From: Vigna angularis
Taxonomy: Eukaryota; Streptophyta; Magnoliopsida; Fabales; Fabaceae
Direction of reading: 5' to 3'
Length of the DNA stretch: 64,000 bases
NCBI RefSeq assembly: GCF_016808095.1
Contig: NC_068979.1
Location: 24,759,444 to 24,823,443 of the forward strand
The notes beneath the pieces were generated by a model, which did no database searches, was not told where the DNA came from, and worked only from the letters and a program-made list of their open reading frames with translations. The position numbers and the translations under genes are program-made. Below, in pieces: positions 33,324 to 44,159 of the stretch; position 1 is the first letter of the stretch; each line of letters opens with the position of its first letter.

Positions 33324-34215
33324 ATGATAGCGTCCTCCTCGAGCTAGGTTGGGCCAAAGCACGAAGATGAAGCTATGGAGGTGGAATTTGTGCGGAAGCG
33401 ATGGATATGGTGGTGGGCTCACAATTTTGGTGAGGTTTTTGGTGAGTATTTGTGGTAGGATGGAGGTGTTTGATGGATCTCCGGAGAGGTTGAGCCAACT
33501 CTAGAGAAGGGTGGTTAGAGGGACCTCATGGGATGCTCTAGCCTTGACTTGAGACAAGATATGTTTGCACACATTTTGGCATAATAACATTCAAATTCAT
33601 CAAGTGATTTTACAAGGAAGGAGACCCTTCTATTTATAGAGAAAGGTGTCTCCAAAGTAGACAAGAAACCCTAAAAACTATCCACTCTTAAAGAGACATG
33701 TGGCAATCCTCTTTTACAAAGTTTCTCCACTCTTAGAGTGCCATGTGGCTATCCACTTTTGTAAAGTCTTGTCCACTCATGTGGTAATCCACTTTTGCAA
33801 AGTTCCTCCACTCTTAAAGTGCCATGTGACAATCCACTTTTGCAAAAGCTTTCCACTCTTAGAGTGACATGTGGCAATCCACTTTAGGAAGAGTTTCTCC
33901 ACTTGGAAAGTGACACATGGCCACTTCCTTTTTAAGAAGTGTCTTCACTAAGAGCTTGCCATGTGGCCATCATGTCCCATGGTGGGACATACTCTTTTAA
34001 GCTAATATTACAAACCATACAATACTTGGCCCATTATACAAGGCCTAAAAATATACCCTATACTACTTGACCCTTAATACAAGGTCTAGAAATACTTCAT
34101 GATAGCCCAAGTAAATAAGAGTTTAGCTCCTTCTTTTGGAAATGATGTTAATCCTTCTTGAATTTGTTTGGCCATGCTTCTTGTGATTGGACCCTTAGCT
34201 AGGAGTTTGTCATCA
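33324..34215 (-). repeat. CRM-like 5' LTR
   Basis: This uninterrupted 892-bp LTR reads TGATGACAAACTCC...GGACGCTATCA on the minus strand. A TATA box (minus strand ctataaata) is at 33631-33639. The degenerate ~55-bp repeats described for the 3' copy are present here too. Confidence 0.93.
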
Positions 34216-34220
34216 AAAAA

Positions 34221-34450
34221 TGTCATGATTTGAGAGATGAATACAGTGAATTGAGAGACGAGTTTACAAACTTTAAGTCCCTGGTCATGAGAGCGCTGCC
34301 TGAAGCTTTACACCTTCATTCCACCGTCACTCTCACCCTCCCTGTCACCTGCATCCCTCAGTAGCCTACATCAGTTCAGCCCACACCAGTCCAGCCATCT
34401 ATAGAGTAGCAGGATGATGAAGATCATTCTGATGTTATTTTGTTATTGAA
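34221..34450 (+). pseudogene. CACTA transposase-like pseudogene, 3' part
   Basis: After removing the retrotransposon and one aaaaa duplication, the frame at 19683 (LLQQRDKK) continues directly as CHDLRDEYSELRDEF and FKSLVMRALPEAL. A TAG follows CIPQ near 34363, with PTSVQPTPVQP in the same frame beyond it. This continuity confirms that the retrotransposon landed inside the coding sequence. Confidence 0.75.
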
Positions 34451-34764
34451 CATAATTGTTAGAACATTTGGATGTTAGAACATTATGATTTTGCTACATT
34501 ACATTGTTGGTCTAGATGAACATATTGTTTTATGTTTTATGTTTCATATTTCATTTACAAATACAAGTTTTTCAATTTGAACAATACAAATGATGTTATA
34601 TTGTTGTTTACTCCATCAATGATTGGATGATTTTGGGATACATATTATATATGGAGGTCTGTCTGTGGTTTGAAAATGTTATATAGGTATGTCTATGTGT
34701 GAACATGTTAGGCAAGTTTGTGTAGTTGGATAACAAATACAAATATAAATTAATTTTGCCTAGT

Positions 34765-35070
34765 TCTTACTGACGACTTTTGCTCTTATGTAATTATCGA
34801 CGGCCTTGTCCTTCGGTAATTATCGACGATCTTTGTCCTTTGGTAATTAGCGACGGTTTTTGTCCTTTGGTAATTACCGACGGTCTTTGTCCTTTGCTAG
34901 TTACTGAGGGTCGCATCCTTCGATAATTATCGACAGTCACATTCTTCGGTAATTACCGAAGGATATGACCCTCGGTAATTACCGAAAGACAGAGGTTGTC
35001 GATAATTGTTACCGATAAAGGATTTATCAATTGATACATGATCGTTGCTAATCCGTCGATAATAGGACAA
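34765..35070. repeat. CACTA subterminal repeats (GGTAATTACCGA type)
   Basis: About ten direct and inverted copies of cggtaattaccga or half-sites (taattatcgacgg, ccttcggtaatt) are clustered here. Such subterminal repeats bind the CACTA transposase. The same motif with the same flanks (attaccgaaggc, ccctcggtaa) appears in the CACTA element at 50503-52861, so both belong to one family. No terminal CACTA sequence was found nearby. Confidence 0.7.
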
Positions 35071-35932
35071 TAACGATTCTGACGAACTTGGGTCTATTAA
35101 ATATGTTTTTAATTTTTAAACTTAAAAATTAATTTATACTTGATATATTTCAATTTTTAATTTTAAAAATAAATGAACATAAGAGTTGTTCAATTTTCAA
35201 TTTTATTTACGTGTTAAAGATAATTTAAACTATGAGTTGTTTAAATTATTTTACATTTTTAAGTCAGTTTAATACATAAAAAAAGTTAATATCATTGATT
35301 TAAAATAATTATATCTATTTACTTTTTAAGTTTGAAAACAAAAATATAATTCAACTTCAAATTAATGAATTAAAAATATATTTAATCCCTATATTTTTTA
35401 TAACTTCTTTTTTTTTTCTTTTTAAAATACCCTTATAAATCCTACTTATGAACGGTCAAATAATCAACAGGTTGCAACACTTTTATTTCGGAATATTTAT
35501 CTTCATTTAAGATTTAATATATATTAATAACGTAAGACTTAACGGTTCGTATTCATCATTTTGAAATCGCAAAAATCTTCTCATTTATTACGCTGAATGA
35601 TTAGGCTAAATTAATTGTTTGACTCTAAAACCATGGTAGCATCAATCTTAATCTGCGCATAATATTTGGTCATCAAACTTTGTTCTCAGGAGACGAAGAT
35701 CAATTAAATACGACATACAGACACTCTAATTTTGTCTACACCTATTATATCTTTGTTTTTTTTATATTTTTTATTTTATCTCATCTACTCACATCATATA
35801 ACTATAAATTTATCGTTTTTATTCTATTTCTTTGTGTATATTAAATATTGATAGAACTTTTTGGTGTTTATGAATAAATTTTCGTTAATTATTTTGCTTT
35901 GATTATTTTATAACTAAAAGAATTACAAAACG

Positions 35933-35965
<33 letters not shown>

Positions 35966-36300
35966 GAACTATTGATAAATATAAATTCAATCAAATACGA
36001 ACATAATGAATTGTAGTTCGTATAGATTTTCCTTGGACCATTTTTTTTATTCATCCTAATCCACACCTACCAAACCATTTTCTCTTTTAATTTTGTTTCT
36101 CTTTTTCTTCCCTCCCTCCTCTTTCATGGACGATAATCTCAGCATTTGATATAGCCCTAGACATATGTTTGCGTGGGCCAAAGACAAAACCATCTTTATC
36201 AATATAAAAATGTGTTACCCATCGTAAACAAACATTGCTTGAAAACCAAGACCTAAAATCCTTTCTTTCTTCTGCATGAAAATCACCCTTCAACAACGAC
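35071..36300. other. AT-rich intergenic region upstream of the glycosylase gene
   Basis: No gene is recognised. A TA microsatellite lies at 35935-35963. Confidence 0.5.
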
Positions 36301-36323
36301 CAACTTTGACACTGTAGATCTCT

Positions 36324-36330
36324 TTATAAA
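36324..36330 (+). promoter_or_regulatory. TATA box of the TAG-family glycosylase gene
   Basis: The sequence tctttataaacccc lies about 85 bp upstream of the ATG at 36412, a normal spacing for a plant promoter with a short leader. Confidence 0.55.
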
Positions 36331-36411
36331 CCCCTATTTTTATGATTAATTCCCATTCCCAACCCACCCTAACACACACCTCCAACAACGTTAAATTTTG
36401 TGTTGCCCACA

Positions 36412-39039
36412 ATGTCTAAAACGAATGTAAGAAGAAATGGTGTGGAGAAGTGCAGGAGTGTGAAAGAGACACAGAAAATATTGAACCACAACTTTTTCAG
36501 CAGAAACCTGAAGAAAGTGTACCCCATTGGCCTTCAGAAAAGCACTTCATCTTTGTCTCTGTCTTCCATATCCTTGTCTCTGTCTCAAAACTCCAATGAC
36601 TCTTCTCAGGCTGATTCTTTGACACCACTCGATGAGAAGATTTCCTTCGCACTGCGTTTGATTTCATCTCGTGATACAAGAGAACCTACAATAGCTTCTA
36701 AGCCTCTTCACCAACACCAACCACCAACTTCACCATCCACCACTGAAACTGGGGATTTCAAAAGATGTAACTGGATCACCAAGAACAGTGGTATCATCAC
36801 TTTCATTTCCAATTTACCTTTATTTTTTATTTTTCTTACTTCACTCATAACTTCACATAGACCCATGTTTACACACCTAATGCCTTGTTCACTTGAGTGG
36901 ATTTGAGGGAGAGTAATTGAGGAGATTTGAGAGGATTTGAAAATAAATTTTGTTCTTGATTATTTGAGTGAATTTGGAGGTAAATGAGATTGGATTTGGA
37001 AGTAAATTTTTTTAATTTGTCACATCAATCAAATCCTACACTAATTCTCACAAATTTTACTTTCAAATTCATTCTCACTTACCTCCAAATTGATTCAAAT
37101 AAACAACAACAAAATTTATTTTTCAAATCCTCTCAAATTCCCTCAATTAATCTCCCTCAAATCCACTCAAGTGAACAAGGCCTAAATCTTTAAACTTATG
37201 ACCTTATTAGCTTTGGATAAGATCTTTTTATATTTATAAGAAATTCAAATTTAAATTCTTTGTAATTATTTTTTTAAATATTTTATTTGGATAGAATAAC
37301 TAAAATATTTTATATTTTAACTTTCTTTAGACATAATAATTAAATTCTTCTTTAAAGATAAAATTTTGTTTTATTTTTTTTAAATATAAAATTTTAAAAT
37401 TACATTTCAAAATAAAATATAGTTAAATTTTAATATTTAAATGATATTTAATAATTTGATTTTTTAATACATATATATACGTTTTTATAAAAAGAAACTA
37501 ATTAATTTTGGAATTTTACTTTTATTCTATTATCAATTAATTTCAAATTTTATTATTTCAATTTTTTAAAATATCTTTTAAATTTTAACTTTTTTAATTT
37601 CTCATCTAAATAATATATTTTATTAAAAAACTTTAAATTCATCAAATAAATTAATTGTTCTCTTAAATTACTTTACTCAAAAACACTGTAAATGCTTTTG
37701 TAAAACTTTAAGAGTTTTCTTTTATTAAAAGTTATTTTAAATATATAAAAAACTCTGAAAGATATTTTTACTTTGTACCCATATTAAACACATAAAATTT
37801 TGGATTCAAATCTGGTCAGACATTATTTTATTTTACTTTTATAGCTTTGAAAATTTTGGCTTGCTTTAGATTTCAATCATTATTACGTACTCGGCGAGGC
37901 CTTGTTATTTCTTTTTATAAAACTAATTAGACGTACTAAAATCAATTTATTTATTTTCAAATTTTGCAGAAATTGAATGAAGGAGAATTTTGAAAATATT
38001 AGGTTGAGTTTATAGCTTATTTGATAAATATTCTTTTTATCTCTTTATTTTTTAAGTGATTATAAGAAGTTTATCAAGAACAAAGAAATGCCATTATATA
38101 CATTATTTTACATCATTTCACTTTTTGACTAAAATGTCTAACCATTTTGTTGGGGATATGCTTTATTCATGGGATAAATAAAACGAAAATATTTAATCTG
38201 GAAAACAAGTCCTTCTACCTAAAGCTCTATTTTATAACAAAGATTCAACAACTTGGGTAGAATATAGGTTGTTTTCACTTCAATATCAGTGTCTCATCAA
38301 GTAAAATCATTGGATATTTTTAGCTGCTTAAATTAATTGCTGTTAGAGGTCAACAAAGTCGCAAGATTTTTATATCAGTTGAGTAGTTGAAGTGTAAAAC
38401 ACCAACTTAATTAGCCTATATAATAAATGTAGCAAAACAATTTCCCATTGGTACTTGTTAGAATTAATTACGATAAAACATTGACAAAATTATACCAGAT
38501 GTCTTATTAATTATGCTTCTTCTCTACAGTTTCCAATTATTTGTCACCTCATTTTAGGTTTTACTTCCACTAGTTACTTATATCTAAGGTAAGTTCGGGT
38601 GTCAAGAAAATGAAAAAAAAAGAAGGAAAAATATGCTCCTTTGTTCAATGAGAAAATAAGATGAAAATAAAGAAAAAATTGTTATTTTTAAAAATAATAG
38701 ATTAATTAAAATTAAATTAAATGATTATATAATTACAAAGTTGTTTATACATTAACAAGCTTTTAAAATCATAAAATATATTTTAATATATAATTATAAA
38801 ATACATTTTATAGTAAAACATTTTTTTATTTAAGTATTTGACTTAAATTAGTAAATAATTTTACTTTCACACTCCAATAGCCTTTTTTTTCTTTTTCTTT
38901 CTCTTCCTGAGAGATGAAAAATAAAATTGGTGAGATTTTATGAAAATTGACATTTTTCTGTCACTGTCTTTATCACTCAATAAAGAAAATTGCAATTTGT
39001 ACCAAAAATCCCCCCTCTATACTTTCCTTTCAAATCTAC

Positions 39040-39126
<87 letters not shown>

Positions 39127-40282
39127 CAGTTTTTGCAATCATACTAGCAAACTTTACGTAAATATTAAAGAAATTTAACTTTGTTGACTGAATATAGTAT
39201 ATATAAATTATTGTAAATTTATGATATTTGAGTATATTTTATGTAACTTTTTCATGATGGTCAAAACCTGATATAGGGTTTTTACATGCAGATAATGCCT
39301 ACATAGAATTTCATGATAAATGCTGGGGAGTTCCAGCTTATGATGACAAGTAAGATCTAAGAAATGAAAAGTACTCTCTTCATTTCTGATAATTTTTATA
39401 GAAAGCAATAAGTGCTTTTTTTTTTTAATGATACTTTATGTATTGGTATATATGTTACCTAAATTATTAATTCACAATCATTCTCTCTAATTATCTTAAT
39501 GCTAATAATTAATTATTAGTATAAATAAGACGTGTGGTTTACTTTACCTGAAACAGCAAATTGTTTGAGCTGCTTGCAATGTCTGGATTGCTCATGGACT
39601 ACAATTGGACAGAAATTCTTAAAAGAAAAGAAAGTCTTAGGTATGTTTTCTAATTCTATGGAAATTTTGTTGGTAAATCAAATTAACACTATAATGTCGT
39701 ACAATGTTTGAAAATTGACACAGAGAAGTTTTCGCTGGATTTGATGCTAATACGGTTGCCAAAATGGAGGAAAAGGATATAATGGAAATTGCATCAAACA
39801 AAGCACTTTCTTTAGCCGATAGCAGAGTCATGTGCATAGTAGACAATGCCAAATGCATAACAAAGGCAAGTAACACAAAGTGCTTCGTAAAATACTTTTC
39901 TTTTCGAATTAAATGAATATATCAACTACTATTCTTATAAAAGACTAAATTTTATTTTTGATGTTATAAAAGATGGTAGTTAAGTTAGCTGCGTTGATGA
40001 CAGATTGTTAAAGAATGTGGATCATTCAGCAGTTACATATGGGGTTACGTAAATCATAAACCAATAATAAACAGATACAGATACCCAAGAAATGTGCCAT
40101 TGAGGAGTCCGAAAGCAGAGATCCTTAGCAAGGACTTAGTCAAGCGTGGATTTCGGTTCGTGGGTCCTGTCATTGTGCACTCTTTTATGCAAGCTGCAGG
40201 CTTGACCATTGATCATCTTCTCGATTGCTATAGGCATAATGAATGCGTCAGCCTTGCAGAAAGACCTTGGAGGCATATCTAA
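36412..40282 (+). CDS. DNA-3-methyladenine glycosylase I (TAG family), five exons
   Basis: The exons are 36412-36790, 39292-39349, 39557-39640, 39724-39865 and 40004-40282: 942 nt, 313 residues, with all phases consistent. The protein removes 3-methyladenine from alkylated DNA, starting base-excision repair. The N-terminal ~115 residues are Ser-rich and poorly conserved, as in plant members. The catalytic domain follows: RCNWITKNS (zinc-ligand Cys), IEFHDKCWGVPAYDD (ligand His), KLFELLAMSGLLMDYNW (catalytic Glu and base-stacking Trp), and near the C-terminus VHSFMQAAGL and DHLLDC (ligand His and Cys). The fourth intron begins with GC (aaag/gcaagt) instead of GT; using the nearby GT would create a stop. 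The first intron (2.5 kb) holds a Tourist-like MITE and a TA repeat. The frame is intact, so the gene is probably functional. Confidence 0.92.
36881..37182. mobile_element. Tourist-like (PIF/Harbinger) MITE in intron 1 of the glycosylase gene
   Basis: This 302-bp unit has inverted ends (gccttgttcacttgagtgg and its complement) and the 3-bp duplication taa at 36878-36880 and 37183-37185. Much of its length is self-complementary, with a centre near 37020. Ends and duplication fit PIF/Harbinger MITEs. Confidence 0.85.
39047..39125. repeat. (TA)n microsatellite in intron 1 of the glycosylase gene
   Basis: This is a pure TA run of about 78 bp, roughly 170 bp upstream of exon 2. Confidence 0.95.
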
Positions 40283-40810
40283 CATGCAACCACACCCTCC
40301 TTCACTCTTTTACACAATTTCTTGCACATCTCAATTCATATTCAAGTAACATGTGATTGAGATTTATTACTTCTTCTTTTTTATCATAAACTCAAAATTT
40401 TGATTATGCTTGTCATGTGAAGTTATAAATATGAACTGATGTAATAATTCTTTTAAATTTTCAACCAAATAGAGACATGGATTATGTATAGTTGCGTTTT
40501 TTGTTCTTGTCTTTTTGGATTTTGGACACTTTTTTTCTTCATTGTTTTCGTTCTCCTGCCCCTGTCACTAAATTGGAAAAGGAAAAAGTTGTGAAGTATA
40601 AAGATATTTGTTTATTATACATCCTTTTTGTGATCGCTAAAGTCCCTCTTCGAATCATGTGATCGCTATGATGCTTGCATTTTCTGTTTAAATTGTATTT
40701 GCTTTTAAGTTGAAGGTATGGTTGTGTTTAGAGTAAAGAAATTGCAGCTGTGATTGCTGTTGCAGAAAGAAATATGAAACAGTTAATTGTTGTTGGCGAG
40801 TATTTAGGTT

Positions 40811-42505
40811 TTGCTAATTGTTGCATTTACTTTCATAAGCAAAGCTATAAAGGGTGATTACAATCTCAGTGATTTTAGTCTAAATGACAAATCAGGTTTT
40901 CTGATAACTTCTGTAGAACTGAAAGAAAATAAGTTCCAAGAAGAGGTGAAATTTCATGAAAGAGTTCCAAGAAAAAAAGGGACAGTAAAACCTCCGTCAC
41001 CCATCACCCAATGTTTGCATGACAATTTTCCTATTCATGTTATAGCTTTATTTTCCTTCATTAGAACATGTTTTTGCCACAGCATTTTGTTACAGTGTGA
41101 AAAAAATTACTATAAAGTTCATTTTCAAAAGAACATATTATAAGAGTTTGATTATATCTCATATGAAGATTAACCAAAACTATAGATATATACTAATCTC
41201 AGACCATATATTGATCGTTGAACATTATATATCATTTACTCTATGAACTATAAAGCAATCCGGGGATGTACTTGGATCTCCGAACTAGATCACTGCTGGA
41301 TCCACTTCTGTCAGAAGAGAATGATCTCAAGTGGCAACCCAACAATCAATCTGAGAGCATCATGAAGTGTTGAATTTCGTATATGTAAGACTACTCAGAA
41401 CTTCAAGAGCAATGGAATGGGAGAAATCAGGGCCAATTTCAAGCTTTGTGCACTCTTTTTTAAGTTCAAGAAGCTTCAGGGTGGATACCCTGACAAACCC
41501 AAAACCAAGCCTCTTGTTGCAAAAGGAATCTAGGCAGCAAGACCCTTATGTTATCTTTAAGACAAAAGAGTCCATTCCAAGGGACATTGGTGCTTACAAG
41601 AACCTGCTTATATTCACTTCCAGCTCTATGGATCCCAAGTTTATCTCAAGTCCATACCATTACTAAGGAAGTTAAGGTATGGCATGGATGATATCTACAT
41701 TTACGAGAAGAATCAAAATGTTGAAAACATTGTAAGTTCTACTTGAGAATGATGAGGTACATAGTAAAGTGAACAAAATTTAAATTAACAGTTAGTTTCT
41801 TGCGGTTTACAGGATCTTGATGAGCAATCTTCAAACAGTTGACTTGAAAAGCCTTACAAACAGAAACTAGCATTCTGGATCAACGTGTACAATGTTTGTA
41901 TAGTGCATGTTGATTAGACTCTTCTATTACTTTTACTTTTGACCGTTCGGTTTCATGTTGATAACCGTTCGGTATTTTTGGTTGGACTTGTTGCGACCGC
42001 TCGGCTTGTACTGACCGAACGTTCTCTTGTGACCATTCGGTCATGTGCGTTCATTTTTTTGTTCTTGGTTGTAGTGTTCGGTTTTTGTTGTACTCGGCTT
42101 ACGTTCGACTTCTATTGCTAAGGATCGTTCAGTTTTTGTTATGTTTGTTTCAGTCGCTTGGTTTAATTATATATTGTAACCGGTCTTTGTTTTTCTGGAG
42201 TAATTCAATCTCGAAGTATTCTGATCATTTTTTTCTGTCTTTTTCCTCTATTGTTATTTTTTTCTCTCTTGATTTTTCTGGGTTTTCTGGTTTCTCTGTT
42301 TCACGCGAACCAGTAGAAATTTCCTGTTTCTTTTTTCATTTTTAAATTTTTCTATATCGTTGTATTGACATCAGATTAAGTGTGTAGGAATTTGATTCAT
42401 GATCAATCTGATGGATATGCTTAATGTATTGTCTTGTTTCAGGGATTTATCCAATATGGAGTGCCACCCGTCCGAGAAAAACTACTTGCATTGATGAACA
42501 AGGTA
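40811..42505 (+). pseudogene. DUF547-family gene fragment
   Basis: Scattered frames resemble plant DUF547 proteins (often annotated as ternary complex factor MIP1-like). Around 40940-41010 reads ENKFQEEVKFHERVPRKKGT. 41367-41666 reads FVYVRLLRTSRAMEWEKSGP, KPSLLLQKESRQQDP and SIPRDIGAYKN. About 41850-41905 reads KQKLAFWINVYN, and 42441-42501 reads GFIQYGVPPVREKLLALMNK before a GT donor. Blocks lie in different frames with stops and deletions, and the 5' and 3' ends of the gene are missing. A piece of ACCGTTCGGT-type LTR sits between the last two blocks, where an intron is expected. The fragment lies directly downstream of the glycosylase gene on the same strand. The family call is from remembered motifs and should be searched. 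Confidence 0.6.
41939..42200 (+). repeat. Fragment of the ACCGTTCGGT-type LTR (copy C)
   Basis: gaccgttcggttt, aaccgttcggtat, gaccgctcggctt, gaccgaacgttct and related words are spaced every 20-40 bp, as in the last 300 bp of solo LTR copies A and B. No terminus or target duplication was found, so this is a diverged fragment. Confidence 0.5.
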
Positions 42506-43820
42506 CATTAAAAATGTCGATATAGATGTTACTTGTCCTGTTTCTTGCCTGTTGGACTCTGTCATGGTTTCTTGACAGAAGACGACAACTTGTTTATGTT
42601 TATTTTCTGTTTTGAAAAGCTTATAAATCCATATACAAATTTTGAACATGTCTGAAAGAAACATTTATTTTCTTATTGCCAGAAACACTTTCTTCTACCT
42701 AATAAGTACAACAATTTAATGGGATCCCTGCACCCTGGCATACTTAGGTTGTTTCCTTGTTAGGTTCTCTTTCTTTACTTCAGCATTCAAAAGATACATT
42801 ACCTTAGTATAGCTGCCTTATTCAAAAGATACGTAAGTTGTTTCCTTGTTAATATATTAAAAATGGTTTTTATATATTTTAAATATTAAAATTAATTTAT
42901 CTTCAAAATAGCTTTACTCAACCTCATAACAACATATAGAATATCATGGCAGATAATTCAAATTCAAAAATAATATTTTAGATTTCTCGTTATCGTAGTA
43001 AATATTTAGTTGTTATTTAAAATTAACTTATTTCTTATCATTACATGACCCTATATAGCAGAAATAACCAAACTTTGTTTGCTCGGTATATTGTTACTGT
43101 CTGGTAATTAGATAGCTTACTAAAACCATCAATCATAAATTTAAACTTGATATCTATTCAAGGAATCAAACTTAAATCTTGTAATGTAATAAAAAAACCA
43201 TTATTCAAAATGATTAGCTAAATTCTCATGCACTAATCTTGATAAAATTGACCGATACTTCGTTCCACCAATATAGCTATTAAAAATACCACTATAGCAT
43301 ATCTTTACAAAAACAAGGAACAAAAGATTAACACATTATTATACCATATTAATAAATAAAAAATTCGATAGATTAATGTATTAGTTAGAAATGTTTTACT
43401 TACAAATCTTGAAAACAATTTATACAACAAAGAACTTGTGTTTCGGCCAACGATAATCACAACAAAGATTAATAATTGGTTCAATAATTAAAACATAATA
43501 AAATAACCAAACTTCATTCGGTAATAAATTTCTTCCAATAAAAATTAATATTTGCCCAGAACAGAAACCCGTAAAAAGTAAAAGAAAAGATACACATACT
43601 AATCAGAAACACTATATCAAACAAACTTCTTCAAACGAATTTAAAAAAAAATCACCTTTTTTATATATTAAAATTAGTTTAATGTCTTAAAAATATTATT
43701 TATTTTTTGTATAAACTAAATTTAACTTATTTATAAAAATAAGTCAAATTTACTTCTTTCCTTTTTCTTTATAAATAATCAGTGAAAGGTCTGGGTGGTG
43801 GTAAGAGGAAAAATAAACAA
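42506..43820. other. AT-rich intergenic spacer
   Basis: Nothing recognisable as a gene or element is seen. A short repeat ttcaaaagatac(at/gt) occurs near 42787 and 42821. Confidence 0.5.
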
Positions 43821-44099
43821 TCACTCTTGTGTGGGAGTTTCGTTTAGATCCAAACCCAAATTCCCAGTGTCTCTTTTTTCTTTCACATCCTGCACAATCT
43901 GCTCCTCTAGCGATTCCGCCCACCGTCTCTGGGACGCTTCGCCGCGCCTGAAGTACTTCACCGCCGTCTTCATGCGGCGGAGTATGGCGGAGAATTCCTC
44001 GACCTCTTCGTCCGTCACGTCGCGCGCCTGCTTCTTAACCTGGCTGTCTGAAACGGCGTCGTTGGCGACGTGTTTCCTTTTCTCACCCTCTTTCGACAT
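43821..44099 (-). CDS. NIMIN-like (NPR1/NIM1-interacting) small protein
   Basis: This single-exon gene encodes 92 residues, much more GC-rich than its surroundings. The protein is hydrophilic and Lys/Glu-rich. Residues 29-50 read VTDEEVEEFSAILRRMKTAV, matching the conserved segment of NIMIN proteins (EEVDEFFxILRR). The C-terminus carries LDLNETP, an EAR repression motif of the LxLxL/DLN type. NIMIN proteins bind the salicylate receptor NPR1 in the nucleus and dampen its activation of defence genes; their genes are usually induced by salicylate. A TGACG word lies at about 44177-44181 upstream of the start, compatible with but not proof of TGA-factor control. The N-terminal KRKHV stretch could aid nuclear entry. 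The family call rests on the two motifs and the length. Confidence 0.78.
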   Translation of the reverse strand: MSKEGEKRKHVANDAVSDSQVKKQARDVTDEEVEEFSAILRRMKTAVKYFRRGEASQRRWAESLEEQIVQDVKEKRDTGNLGLDLNETPTQE

Positions 44100-44159
44100 T
44101 TTAAGGAAAATTCGGCGCTATGGTCTGAGACATTCCCCAATTGCATGTCCTTAAATTAG

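Larger units (their letters stand above)
19684..34215 (-). mobile_element. CRM-like chromovirus (Ty3/gypsy LTR retrotransposon), nearly intact
   Basis: This is a complete element on the minus strand. The 5' LTR is 33324-34215. The primer site (gctcttgatacca, 33309-33321) matches initiator tRNA-Met with one extra base. Gag-pol runs from 31599 to 26893, and the 3' LTR lies at 19684-27022, split by another element. LTRs run TGATGAC...GCTATCA and the target duplication is aaaaa (19679-19683 and 34216-34220). By eye the LTR copies differ at about three positions in 891. The integrase end ([16 protein letters not shown]), iMet primer and a pol frame running into the LTR all fit the CRM (centromeric retrotransposon) clade; that placement is inference from motifs. 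It splits a CACTA transposase gene. Confidence 0.88.

Noticed and set aside
34441..34760. Continuation of the CACTA transposase gene downstream of 34450
   Set aside because: No further transposase motif or splice structure is seen before the subterminal repeats begin.
43795..44154. 119-codon plus-strand ORF overlapping the NIMIN-like gene
   Set aside because: It is the antisense shadow of a GC-rich coding region. The minus-strand frame has recognisable family motifs and this one has none.
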